A stretch of 64,000 nucleotides of DNA, taken from the NCBI RefSeq assembly GCF_023703775.1, contig NZ_CP098514.1, positions 1,364,001-1,428,000 of the forward strand. Direction: 5' to 3'. The notes beneath the pieces were generated by a model. That model ran no database searches. It was given only the letters and a program-made list of their open reading frames with translations, and had not been told where the DNA came from. Origin of the DNA: Haloplanus sp. GDY1. Its GTDB lineage: Archaea; Halobacteriota; Halobacteria; Halobacteriales; Haloferacaceae. This document shows, one piece after another, positions 44,503 to 52,579 of this stretch. The first letter of the stretch is position 1. Each line of letters begins with the position of its first letter. The position numbers and the translations under genes are program-made.

Positions 44503-45165
44503 GTGACCGACCGCCGGCTCTCCTGGGTGCAACTCTCCCTGCTCGTCGGTCTCTGTCTCGCGGTTCTCTGGTCGCTCTGGAGCGTCCCGTCAACCAGCCT
44601 CTCGGCGCGCGTCGTCCGCGACGTGACGCTGTTCGTCGGGGTCCCGGGGGCGCTGGCCCTCGCTCGCGGCCGCGACCTGGGGTGGCGCGTCGACCGGCGC
44701 GTGCTCCGGAACACCGTCGCGCTCGCCGCCTTCGTCACCCCCTTCTACGTCGTCGGGGCGTCGCTGCCGACGATCCGGGCGTACTACCCGATGTGGGCGA
44801 CCGACACCGCGCTCGTCCGGTTCCTCCCCCACGCCGCCGCCCAGTTCGTCGTCGCCGCCGCCGCCGAGACGTACTACCGGGGGCTGCTCTGTGTCGGCGT
44901 GCGCGAACTCGGGTTCAAGAGCGTCTTCATCAGCCCCGTCGTCTACGCCTTCCACCACGTCCACAAACCGCCGATAGAGCTGCTGCTGTCCGCGCCGACC
45001 GACGTGCTCTTCGGTGCCGTCGACTACCACAGCGAGTCCATCCTCCCCTCGGTGGTGGCCCACGGCTTCGGCCTCGCGCTGCTGGACTGGCTGGTGCTTC
45101 ACCCGCCGCTCGTCCCCACGGCGACGGTCGTGCGGGTGCTGTCGTGGCTGCCCGTGCCGCTGTGA
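44503..45165 (+). CDS. CPBP-family membrane protein with altered first motif
   Basis: The 220-residue protein has about six hydrophobic helices. The CPBP motifs are recognisable, but the first is AETYYRG where the family has EExxxRG, so the first (catalytic) Glu is Ala. The second, VYAFHHVHK, and third, VVAHG, are present. It could be a non-canonical or inactive CPBP protease. It starts on GTG directly after DUF5789 (single base between), implying a shared message. Confidence 0.72.
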   Translation: MTDRRLSWVQLSLLVGLCLAVLWSLWSVPSTSLSARVVRDVTLFVGVPGALALARGRDLGWRVDRRVLRNTVALAAFVTPFYVVGASLPTIRAYYPMWATDTALVRFLPHAAAQFVVAAAAETYYRGLLCVGVRELGFKSVFISPVVYAFHHVHKPPIELLLSAPTDVLFGAVDYHSESILPSVVAHGFGLALLDWLVLHPPLVPTATVVRVLSWLPVPL

Positions 45166-45259
45166 CGGCGGCCGAAGGACCCGCCCACGGACGGGCGAGT
45201 CGGTGTCATCCGTCCCGTCCGCGCCGCCTTTTATTTCGCCGGGACGCGTGTGGCCGAAC

Positions 45260-45700
45260 ATGTCGCTCCCCATCGATCCTTCCGTACTCGACGCGACCGA
45301 CGTGGGCGAACAGCGCGCGACGCTGGAGATGGACCACGAGGAGGCCGTCGAACACGTCCGCGAGACGTTCGAGGCCGCGGGCTTCGGCGTTCCCGTGGAG
45401 TTCTCGCCCTCGGAGTTGCTCAACGAGAAGGTCGACGCCGACCGCGACCCCTACTACGTGCTCGGGGCGTGTAACCCGGCGATGGCCGACCGCGTCCTCG
45501 ACGCCAGCGACGGCCGGATGGGCGCGCTCTTTCCCTGTAACGTCGTCGTGTGGGAGGAGGAGCCGGGCGTCCAGACCGTCTATCACGTCAGCATCATGCG
45601 CATCGGGCGGCTGGTCGGCCTCGCGCCCGACGACGAGGAGATGGCGGAGGTCGTCGCGGGAACGGGCGAGATGGTCGACGCGGCGTTCGCCGCGCTCTAG
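45260..45700 (+). CDS. DUF302 family protein
   Basis: The 146-residue soluble protein matches the DUF302 fold, with EEAVEHVRETFEAAGFGVPVEFSPSELL and YYVLGACNPAMADRVL; the cysteine in ACNP is a known feature of the family. The function is not established, though a metal- or thiol-linked role is often suspected. A TATA-like ccttttatttc (45228-45238) lies 22-32 nt before the ATG. It overlaps the convergent nreA gene by four bases. Confidence 0.85.
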   Translation: MSLPIDPSVLDATDVGEQRATLEMDHEEAVEHVRETFEAAGFGVPVEFSPSELLNEKVDADRDPYYVLGACNPAMADRVLDASDGRMGALFPCNVVVWEEEPGVQTVYHVSIMRIGRLVGLAPDDEEMAEVVAGTGEMVDAAFAAL

Positions 45701-46947
45701 AAGTCCGCGAGGGTGGTCTGGAGCCCCGCGACCATCGTCGACTTCCGCCGGAGGTCCGCGAGGGAGGTAGGGAGGTAGTCGACGACGCCCCGCACCGCGT
45801 CGGCGAGCGTCTCCGCGGTGGCGTGGTCCCCCTCGAAGGCGTGGCGGACGCCCTCCCGGACCTGCCAGACGCCCGCAGGCCCCCAGTAGTCGTCGGAGAC
45901 GTGCCGGAGGACGAGACACTTCGCCGTCCGGCCGCGCTCGTCGAGGTGTTCGAGGACCGCCAGCCGGGCGGCGTGGTAGGCGCCCGCCGTCTCCTCGACG
46001 TAGCCCGTGCGGCCCTCGTACCCCTCGCGGTCGGCGGCCAGCCACATCCCGGCCTCGGGGTCGGGGTTCCAGACGCTCCCCGGCGCCTTCAGTTCGACGA
46101 GTTCGTACTCCCACTGGCCGGGCGCGAGGATCACCCAGTAGGCGTTGCCGAGAAAGTCGTTGCGGTGGATCTCCACGCCGCCGACGCTCCGCTCGTCGCG
46201 GAGCGACCCCCGGAGGAACTTCCCGACGGTGTCGTCGACGGCGGTGATCGACCACCGCGTCGGGACGAGACGCCGGTTCTCGCTTTGCCCCAGCGCCCCC
46301 GCCGAGAGGATGGTGTTCACGTCGTAGACGTCGAACCCGCGGCGGTAGAGGTAGTTGATGGCGCCCTCGGCGCGCCAGTCGTCGTCCTCCAGGGTCTTCT
46401 TCACGGGCCGGGGGACGTGCGGGTTCTCTCCGAGGTGGGCCGACCGGGCGGGGGCGCTCGGACCGGTCGGCGTCGAGACGCCGTCGGCGTCGAAGTTCAC
46501 GGTCGGGTCGCCGTCGAGACCGATCTCCACGTCGACGGGCCGGTCCGCGATGGCCACCTCGCGACCGACGCCGACGAACCCGTCCCACGTGTCCGAGACG
46601 TCGACCGACGCCGACCGCCTGGAGTTCAACAGCCCGGTCCGCCGGCGGAACACCTCCGTCAGATCGACGCCCTCCTCGTACCACTCGCCGCTGGTGGCAT
46701 ACCTGTCCGCCTGGCCCTCGTTGCCGACCGGCGAGAGGATGCCCGTCGACACCTCGGGGTAGTTCGACCGCCCGACGAAGATGGAGGGGGAGACGCTGCC
46801 GACCACCGAGTCACCCGAGACGGTCCGCTCCACCCGGTCGGCCACCGACTGGACGTGGTCGAGGATGGCGTAGGACTTCTCCTTCGCGAGGCGCCGTCGC
46901 TCGGCGCGTTCGTTGGCCTCGATGTCGACGAACTCGTCGAGGCGCAT
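45697..46947 (-). CDS. nreA: DNA repair protein NreA with C-terminal PCNA-interaction motif
   Basis: The 416-residue protein is the archaeal NreA family (DUF650/DUF651), identified in Haloferax as a PCNA-interacting DNA repair factor. The front and middle carry conserved segments such as FVGRSNYPEV (near residue 57), and RRGFDVYDV. It ends in QTTLADF, a PIP box that would dock on PCNA. No nuclease motif is seen; the mechanism is unknown. It lies 30 nt downstream of the TFB gene on the same strand, so the two may form an operon. Confidence 0.93.
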   Translation of the reverse strand: MRLDEFVDIEANERAERRRLAKEKSYAILDHVQSVADRVERTVSGDSVVGSVSPSIFVGRSNYPEVSTGILSPVGNEGQADRYATSGEWYEEGVDLTEVFRRRTGLLNSRRSASVDVSDTWDGFVGVGREVAIADRPVDVEIGLDGDPTVNFDADGVSTPTGPSAPARSAHLGENPHVPRPVKKTLEDDDWRAEGAINYLYRRGFDVYDVNTILSAGALGQSENRRLVPTRWSITAVDDTVGKFLRGSLRDERSVGGVEIHRNDFLGNAYWVILAPGQWEYELVELKAPGSVWNPDPEAGMWLAADREGYEGRTGYVEETAGAYHAARLAVLEHLDERGRTAKCLVLRHVSDDYWGPAGVWQVREGVRHAFEGDHATAETLADAVRGVVDYLPTSLADLRRKSTMVAGLQTTLADF

Positions 46948-46977
46948 GGCGGATCTAGCGGGGGGCGGGGCTTGAAG

Positions 46978-47943
46978 CTAACTGTGGATGCCCATCGCCT
47001 CGATCTGTTCCTGATACCGGTTGCGGATGGTGACCTCGGTCACCTGGGCGACGTCGGCCACCTCGCGCTGGGTCTTCTTCTCGTTGCAGAGCAGGGAGGC
47101 GGCGTAGATGGCCGCCGCGGCGTAGCCGGTGGGCGACTTGCCCGACAGCAGGCCCTTCTCCGCCGTCGTCTCGATGATCTCGTTCGCCTTCGACTGGACC
47201 TCCTCGCTGAGTTCGAGTTCCGAGCAGAACCGCGGGACGTACTTCTTGGGGTCGACGGGCTTCATCTCCAGGCCGAGTTCCTGGGAGATGTAGCGGTAGG
47301 TCCGACCGATCTCCTTGCGCTCGACCCGCGAGACCTCCGAGATCTCCTCCAGCGATCGGGGGATGCCCTCCTTGCGGCAGGCGGCGTAGAGGGCGCTGGT
47401 GGCGACGCCCTCGATGGAGCGTCCGCGGATGAGGTCCTCGTTGAGCGCGCGCCGGTAGATGACCGAGGCGACCTCCCGGACCGAGCGCGGAACGCCGAGC
47501 GCCGAGGCCATGCGGTCGATCTCCGAGAGCGCGAACTGGAGGTTGCGCTCGCCCGCGTCCTTCGTCCGGATCCGCTCCTGCCACTTGCGCAGGCGGTGCA
47601 TCTGCGAGCGCTTCCGCGAGGAGATGGAGCGGCCGTAGGCGTCCTTGTCCTTCCAGTCGATGGTCGTCGTCAACCCCTTGTCGTGCATCGTCTGGGTGGT
47701 CGGGGCGCCCACCCGCGATTTCTCCTGGCGTTCCTGGTGGTTGAACGCCCGCCACTCCGGCCCGGGATCGATCTGCTCCTCCTCGATGATGAGCCCGGTC
47801 TCTTCGTGAATCAGTTCACCGTCGGCCGTCCTGACGAGGTCCTCGGGATCGAGATCGTCGAGATCGACGTCCTCGTCGGCTTCCCCCTCTTCCTCGCCCT
47901 GCCATCGCGTCCGGTCTTCCCGCTGGCGGGTGGGCCGTGTCAT
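46978..47943 (-). CDS. Transcription initiation factor TFB with a cysteine-less N-terminal zinc-ribbon region
   Basis: The 321-residue protein has the TFB core: the B-reader/linker region ([10 protein letters not shown] and [17 protein letters not shown], about residues 60-105), two cyclin-like repeats (about 115-215 and 215-320), and the recognition helix [14 protein letters not shown]. In normal TFBs, residues ~25-55 carry two CxxC pairs of a zinc ribbon. Here that segment reads [18 protein letters not shown] with no cysteines, and is preceded by an acidic stretch. It should still bind TBP-DNA through the core, but ribbon-polymerase contacts must differ. A TATA-like ggtttaagta (47971-47980) is upstream. 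Confidence 0.93.
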   Translation of the reverse strand: MTRPTRQREDRTRWQGEEEGEADEDVDLDDLDPEDLVRTADGELIHEETGLIIEEEQIDPGPEWRAFNHQERQEKSRVGAPTTQTMHDKGLTTTIDWKDKDAYGRSISSRKRSQMHRLRKWQERIRTKDAGERNLQFALSEIDRMASALGVPRSVREVASVIYRRALNEDLIRGRSIEGVATSALYAACRKEGIPRSLEEISEVSRVERKEIGRTYRYISQELGLEMKPVDPKKYVPRFCSELELSEEVQSKANEIIETTAEKGLLSGKSPTGYAAAAIYAASLLCNEKKTQREVADVAQVTEVTIRNRYQEQIEAMGIHS

Positions 47944-48002
47944 CGCGTTTTTATAGTCGTAGTTGGCGTTTACTTAAACCCTTGGTCGAGTCGGCACCGG
48001 GG

Positions 48003-48884
48003 TCACGCGCCCCCGGAGGCGTCGCCGTTGGCGTGGCCGGCGACGACGGGCGCCCGGGCCCGGAGGAGGGTCGACAGGTGATCCGCGCCGTCGAAGACGG
48101 TCAGGTCGGCGTCCGGCAGGCGGTCACGCAGGCGACGCGCGCCCGCGAGCGGCGCGTTCGTGTCGCCGTCGCCGTGCCAGAGGCGAACCGGGGGCTCGAC
48201 GGACGCGAGCGGCACGTTCCAGTCCCGGTCGAGGAGGGCGAACTCGGTGACGGCGCCCCGTCGGCGGGCGAGGGCGGTGACGAAATCCCGCCTGACCCGC
48301 TCGGCGACGCCGTCGGGAAGGTCGGCGACGTCCGCGGTGTACTGCGAGACGACCGCTCGGGGAGGGAGCCGTTCGGCGACCCACGCCTGCACGCCGAGGA
48401 GGCCTCCGAGCAGTCGCGGCGTCGTCCCCGCGAGGGCGACGAGGAGGCGCTGGGCCGCCGGAGGGCGGTGGTCGAGCGACGGCGGCGGCGCGCCGGCGAC
48501 CACGTCGACGGCGTCGACCCGGTCCGGGCGCGTCGCGGCGAGGGCGAGGGCGTGGGGGCCGCCGCCGGAGAAGCCGACGGCCCCCACCGTCCCGACGCCG
48601 GCGTCGTCGAGGACGGGCGCGACGAACGCGTCGGTGTCGGGGAGTTCGCGGGCCGGCCACGGGGACGAGCGGCCGTAGCCGGGACGGTCGGGCGCGAGGA
48701 GGCGGACGCCCGCCCGCGTCGCCGCGGCGTCGAACAGGCCGCCGAGGACGTGCGACCCCGGCGTGCCGTGGAGGAACAACACGGGGGCGCCGTCCGGGTC
48801 GCCGTACTCGGCGTAGGCCACCCGGCGGTCGTCGGCCGTCGAGACGGTGCGGAGGGCGGGTGGTCGCGGGGACTCGTCGACCAT
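48003..48884 (-). CDS. Alpha/beta hydrolase
   Basis: The 293-residue protein has an alpha/beta-hydrolase fold with the oxyanion HGTPG loop (residue ~38), the nucleophile Ser in GFSGGGPH, the acid in WHGDGDTNAP, and the base His in GADHLSTL. The substrate is unknown; esterase- or lipase-like activity is likely. The ATG at 48884 is chosen as the upstream in-frame codon lies in a shadow frame. It diverges from rnhA. Confidence 0.85.
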   Translation of the reverse strand: MVDESPRPPALRTVSTADDRRVAYAEYGDPDGAPVLFLHGTPGSHVLGGLFDAAATRAGVRLLAPDRPGYGRSSPWPARELPDTDAFVAPVLDDAGVGTVGAVGFSGGGPHALALAATRPDRVDAVDVVAGAPPPSLDHRPPAAQRLLVALAGTTPRLLGGLLGVQAWVAERLPPRAVVSQYTADVADLPDGVAERVRRDFVTALARRRGAVTEFALLDRDWNVPLASVEPPVRLWHGDGDTNAPLAGARRLRDRLPDADLTVFDGADHLSTLLRARAPVVAGHANGDASGGA

Positions 48885-48991
48885 ACGCGGGGTCGACGGG
48901 GGGACGCGAAATAGATGGCGGAACGGCCACCCGCGAGCGTTCGCCGGCCGTGACGACAACCCCTATCAGTCGGTCGCCCGAAGTGGGGCCG

Positions 48992-49585
48992 ATGCCGACC
49001 ATCGACTGTGATCCCGACGACGCGCGGCGACGGCTGGAGGCGGCCGGCGTCGAGGTGGCGGCGGGCAACACCGATCACGAACGCTGGCGGGCGGAGCGGG
49101 GCGAGGCGGTGGCCGTCGCCTACGACGACACGGTCGTCGTGCAGGGCGCGCGCCCGACGGACCTGACCGCGCTCCTGTCGGAGGCGGGCGGGCGGGCACA
49201 CGTCTACTTCGACGGGGCGAGTCGCGGCAACCCCGGTCCCGCCGCCGTCGGCTGGGTCATCGTCTCCGGCGACGGAATCGTCGACGAGGGGAGCGAGACG
49301 ATCGGCGAGACGACGAACAACCGCGCGGAGTACGAGGCGCTGATCCGCGCCCTGGAGGCAGCCCGGGATCACGGCTTCGAGGAGGTGGACGTGCGGGGCG
49401 ACTCGGAACTGATCGTCAAGCAGGTGCGCGGGGAGTGGGACGCGAACGACCCCGGCCTCCGCGAGCGGCGGGTGACGGTCCGGGAGTTGCTCTCGGGGTT
49501 CGACCGCTGGTCGCTGGAGCACGTACCGCGGGAGATAAACGACCGGGCCGACCGACTGGCGAACGAGGCACTCGACGATGACTGA
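48992..49585 (+). CDS. rnhA: Ribonuclease HI with N-terminal arm
   Basis: The 197-residue protein cleaves the RNA strand of RNA-DNA hybrids. The acidic residues are in VYFDGASRGNPG (Asp), NNRAEYEAL (Glu), GDSELIVKQ (Asp) and NDRADRLA (Asp). It has about 65 extra N-terminal residues (MPTIDCDPDDA onward) ahead of the RNase H domain, a feature of haloarchaeal RNases HI. It overlaps the next gene by eight bases. Confidence 0.93.
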   Translation: MPTIDCDPDDARRRLEAAGVEVAAGNTDHERWRAERGEAVAVAYDDTVVVQGARPTDLTALLSEAGGRAHVYFDGASRGNPGPAAVGWVIVSGDGIVDEGSETIGETTNNRAEYEALIRALEAARDHGFEEVDVRGDSELIVKQVRGEWDANDPGLRERRVTVRELLSGFDRWSLEHVPREINDRADRLANEALDDD

Positions 49586-50141
49586 TCTACCGGAGGACCT
49601 CCAGCAGGAGGCCGAACGGCTCACCCGCCTGGCCCGTCGGGCGGTCGACGAGGAGGAGGCGGCCGCCTACGAGCGCGACCGGGACGAGCGCCTCGCGGCG
49701 CACGACTACGTCGCACGCGTCCGCGAGTCCGACGACACGCTCGTCCTCCACCCGACCGAGTGGATGGAGGGCGACACGGCACGAGTGGATCGCATCGAGG
49801 ACACCGATCGGGCGGTCGAGATTCCGCTCTCGGGGAGCGGCGACCCGGGGGAGTGGGACGCGGTGGCGACCCACAACGCCGAGGTCGTAGAGCGGGTGCG
49901 CGAGCGAGCGGACGACGTCCACGCGGCCAACGCCCGCGCGTTCGCCGACTTCATGGAGAACCACTACGGCCGGCGGGTGGAGACGGCGACGGCGGCGGAG
50001 CTACGGGAGTTCCTGACGGAGTATTTCCCGCGGAACGCGTGGCCGAGCGACGCACAACGCGACGCGGTGGAGCGGTCGCTCGAACACGTGTTCGCGGCGA
50101 CGGAAACGGAGACGCCCGAGTTCAGTTCTGCGCGTCGATGA
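49578..50141 (+). CDS. rnhA-operon protein (DUF7108-like)
   Basis: The 187-residue protein is acidic and helical with a C-terminal portion FADFMENHYGRRVETATAAELREFLTEYFP that looks like a HEAT-type or HTH-like helix bundle. It lacks a catalytic motif. It is known in haloarchaea as the protein encoded in the rnhA operon (DUF7108). The start overlaps rnhA by eight bases, supporting translational coupling. Its end overlaps the convergent PadR-like gene by 20 bases. Confidence 0.75.
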   Translation: MTDLPEDLQQEAERLTRLARRAVDEEEAAAYERDRDERLAAHDYVARVRESDDTLVLHPTEWMEGDTARVDRIEDTDRAVEIPLSGSGDPGEWDAVATHNAEVVERVRERADDVHAANARAFADFMENHYGRRVETATAAELREFLTEYFPRNAWPSDAQRDAVERSLEHVFAATETETPEFSSARR

Positions 50142-50481
50142 GGTCACGGACCGCGTCGGCGCGGTCGTCGCCCGTGACGAACTTCGAGAGAACCCAGTTG
50201 AGCCGGTTGAGAACCGCCTCGTGGCCCTCCTCGGTCAGTTCGTACTGATTCGTCCGCTTGTCGAGTTCGCTCTTCTCGACGAGGTCCATCTCGACGAGGT
50301 TGTCGAGGTTGGGGTACAGGCGGCCGTGGTTCACCTCGGTGCCGTAGTACTCCTCGAGCTGGCGTTTGATCGCCAGCCCGTACATGGGTTCCTCGGAGAG
50401 GATGACGAGGATGTTGTGCTGGAACGCGGTCAGGTCGCGAACGATGCCGGGGTCGCTGCTTACTGCTTGTGCCTCTGACAT
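50122..50481 (-). CDS. PadR family transcriptional regulator
   Basis: The 119-residue protein is a winged helix with the PadR features LTAFQHNILVILSEEPMYGLAI, the recognition helix YGTEVNHGRLYPNLDNL, and wing NQYELTEEGHEAV. PadR proteins repress or activate nearby genes. The ATG at 50481 is supported by ttaaatatcc on the minus strand (50501-50510). An in-frame start at 50493 is also possible. Its target is unknown; the 329-nt upstream region and ppa beyond it are candidates. Confidence 0.85.
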   Translation of the reverse strand: MSEAQAVSSDPGIVRDLTAFQHNILVILSEEPMYGLAIKRQLEEYYGTEVNHGRLYPNLDNLVEMDLVEKSELDKRTNQYELTEEGHEAVLNRLNWVLSKFVTGDDRADAVRDLIDAQN

Positions 50482-50810
50482 ACCCGGAAACATGTCACGG
50501 GGATATTTAACCTTTCTCAACTCGTTCTTGAACGTGAGAATCAGGCCGTAGATCGCCCGAATGCGACCTTATCGGTTCGAGACATATCGCTCCTCGAACC
50601 GGTTCGCGATCGTCCGCATCGCGACGACGACTGCCCGGTCGTCGACCGAGTGCTTCGCCCGGAAGACACGGGTGGTCCGGCGGACCGGATCCACCGAGGC
50701 TACTCGTCCGTGTCACGTTGACTCAGGCGCGGGGATTCATGTACCTTTTCATTCGTGTTCCCGTGAGCGGTCCCGAAAGGCCTATTTGGCGGTTCGGTAG
50801 TCGTATTGGT
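50482..50810. other. Divergent regulatory region between padR-like gene and ppa
   Basis: The 329-nt region has promoters for both genes. On the minus side is ttaaatatcc (50501-50510); on the plus side is tcccgaaaggcctattt (50771-50787) with a BRE-like cgaaa. It also carries a perfect inverted repeat, CGGTTCGAG at 50573-50581 and CTCGAACCG at 50593-50601. No gene is convincing here, though several short frames exist. Confidence 0.5.
50573..50601. repeat. Perfect 9-bp inverted repeat
   Basis: CGGTTCGAG (50573-50581) pairs with CTCGAACCG (50593-50601), with an 11-nt loop. The repeat is upstream of the PadR-like gene and could be an operator or an RNA hairpin. There is no T-run after it on either strand, so it is not a standard intrinsic terminator. 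Confidence 0.5.
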
Positions 50811-51344
50811 ATGGTGAACCTGTGGGAAGACCTCGAACCCGGCCCGAACCCGCCCGAGACGATCACCGCCGTCGTCGAGTGTCTCAAGGGCGAGCGCAAC
50901 AAGTACGAGTACGACAAGGACGTCCCGGGCGTCGTCCTCGACCGGGTGCTCCACAGCAACGTCCACTACCCGAGCGACTACGGGTTCATTCCCCGATCGT
51001 ACTACGACGACGAGGACCCCTTCGACGTGCTCGTCCTCGTCGAGGATCAGACGTTCCCGGGCTGTATCGTCGAGGCCCGCCCCGTCGCCCTCATGAAGAT
51101 GGACGACGACGGCGAACAGGACGACAAGGTCATCGCCGTCCCGACCGAGGACCCGCGGTTCGATCACTACCAGGACCTCGAGGACATCCCCGAACAGACC
51201 CTCGACGAGATAGACGAGTTCTTCTCTACCTACAAGAACCTCGAGGAGGGCAAGGAAGTCGAGACGCTCGGCTGGGAGGACAAGGCGGCCGCGAAGGAGG
51301 CCATCGAACACGCCATCGACCTCTACGACGAGAAGTTCGCCTGA
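50811..51344 (+). CDS. ppa: Inorganic pyrophosphatase, soluble family I
   Basis: The 177-residue enzyme hydrolyses pyrophosphate to two phosphates, driving biosynthetic reactions. The metal-binding motif is DDEDPFDVLVL (residue ~62). The front has NKYEYDKDVPGV and the HYPSDYGFIP stretch. The ATG at 50811 follows the TATA-like cctattt (50781-50787) by 23-29 nt. It is full length for family I. Confidence 0.96.
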   Translation: MVNLWEDLEPGPNPPETITAVVECLKGERNKYEYDKDVPGVVLDRVLHSNVHYPSDYGFIPRSYYDDEDPFDVLVLVEDQTFPGCIVEARPVALMKMDDDGEQDDKVIAVPTEDPRFDHYQDLEDIPEQTLDEIDEFFSTYKNLEEGKEVETLGWEDKAAAKEAIEHAIDLYDEKFA

Positions 51345-51434
51345 CGGCGAGATACCCGTCAGTTATCCGCCCGGCGCCGCCGATGAATTATGCGCATGGG
51401 TAATCTTTTGTCCGAGAGTTCCGTATGCGGTCGT

Positions 51435-51569
51435 ATGACCGACACAACCCATCCCGGCCTCAGTCACGTGACCGTCGTGCCGTCGAACTACGACGGGGAC
51501 GAGGAGGGGTCGGACTCGGCGGGCGGCGCGGCGACGGATCGCCGGCGGCCGGATCCCGCGGGTCGCTAG
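51435..51569 (+). CDS. Possible small acidic protein (44 residues)
   Basis: This short frame starts at an ATG at 51435 (MTDTTHPGLSHVTVVPSNYD, then an acidic and basic tail) and ends at TAG 51567-51569. A T-rich gggtaatctttt (51397-51408) lies 27-38 nt upstream, which makes a leaderless small gene plausible. I do not recognise the family. It sits in the 286-nt gap between ppa and the rhomboid gene, which is otherwise empty. Confidence 0.35.
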   Translation: MTDTTHPGLSHVTVVPSNYDGDEEGSDSAGGAATDRRRPDPAGR

Positions 51570-51630
51570 CGGCCGCGGGCGGAGCGGCGACCGCCCCCCT
51601 TTTTGTCGGCCCCGCCACTACGCAACGACA

Positions 51631-52575
51631 ATGGCTCAGTGCGACGAGTGCGGCAGCCACGAGAACCTGCCGTATCAGTGTCGGCGCTGCGGCGGGACGT
51701 TCTGTGCGGAACACCGCCTCCCGGAGAACCACGACTGTCCGGGGCTGGACGAGTGGGACGACCCGTCGGGCGTGTTCGACAGCGGCTTCGACGACAGCGT
51801 TCGCGACGAGGGCGGGTCGGGTGGGATCCTCGACCGCCTCCCCGGAGTCGGCGGATCGGTAACCGGCACCGGCGGCGTCCTCGCGTACTTCAGGGGCAAC
51901 GTCGCGTACCTGTTTCTGGCGCTCATGTGGATCACGTTCGCCCTCCAGTTGATCGTCGGCGGCCTGGCCGGGCGGGAGACGATGGCGACGCTGTTCGTCC
52001 TCCGATCCGACCACCTCGCCTACGTCTGGACGTGGCTCACCTCCATCTTCGCCCACGGCGGCCTCTATCACATCGCCGGGAACAGCATCGTGCTGTACTT
52101 CTTCGGGCCGCTGGTCGAGCGCTACGCCGGGTCGAAGCGCTTCGCGGCCCTGTTCCTGATCAGCGGCGCCCTCGCCGGCCTCGGGTTCGTCGGCGCCAGC
52201 GTCGTCCTCGGGTCGGTCGGACCCACGGGCGTGAGCGTCGTCGGCGCCAGCGGCGCCATCTTCGCCGTCCTCGGCGTCCTCACCGTCCTCAACCCCGGGT
52301 TGCGGATCTACCTCTACTTCATCATCCCCATCCCGCTGTGGCTGTTCACCGCCGGCTTCACCGTCATCTCCGTCCTGTTTTTCCTCTCGCCACAGTCCGC
52401 GGCGTCGGTGGGACAGGGCAACGTCGCCCACCTCGCGCACCTGATCGGACTGGTGATCGGACTGGCGTACGGCAAGCGGATCAAGCAGCCACGGCGCGTC
52501 CCCGACCAGTTGACCTTCGGCGGGGGACGCGGACCGGGCGGTCCCGGCGGGCCCGGCGGCCCCGGACGGCGGTGA
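51631..52575 (+). CDS. Rhomboid intramembrane serine protease with N-terminal AN1-like zinc finger
   Basis: The 314-residue protein has an N-terminal zinc finger of AN1 type (CDECGSHENLPYQCRRCGGT, CAEH, HDC). A linker leads to six or seven hydrophobic helices of rhomboid type, with the catalytic Ser in GASGAIF and His in VAHLAHLIGL. A glycine/proline-rich tail ends it. The zinc finger may bind ubiquitin-like SAMPs or proteins. It is a known haloarchaeal domain fusion. It is 4 nt before the endonuclease V gene, so they form an operon. Confidence 0.9.
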   Translation: MAQCDECGSHENLPYQCRRCGGTFCAEHRLPENHDCPGLDEWDDPSGVFDSGFDDSVRDEGGSGGILDRLPGVGGSVTGTGGVLAYFRGNVAYLFLALMWITFALQLIVGGLAGRETMATLFVLRSDHLAYVWTWLTSIFAHGGLYHIAGNSIVLYFFGPLVERYAGSKRFAALFLISGALAGLGFVGASVVLGSVGPTGVSVVGASGAIFAVLGVLTVLNPGLRIYLYFIIPIPLWLFTAGFTVISVLFFLSPQSAASVGQGNVAHLAHLIGLVIGLAYGKRIKQPRRVPDQLTFGGGRGPGGPGGPGGPGRR

Positions 52576-52579
52576 GAGC

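Noticed and set aside
45550-48081. 843-codon open frame on the plus strand over nreA and TFB
   Set aside because: Shadow of two well-conserved minus-strand genes; the product is Val/Gly/Arg-biased.
50571-50606. GGTTCGA segment resembling a tRNA T-loop
   Set aside because: No acceptor stem, anticodon arm or D-arm can be drawn around it; it is part of an inverted repeat.
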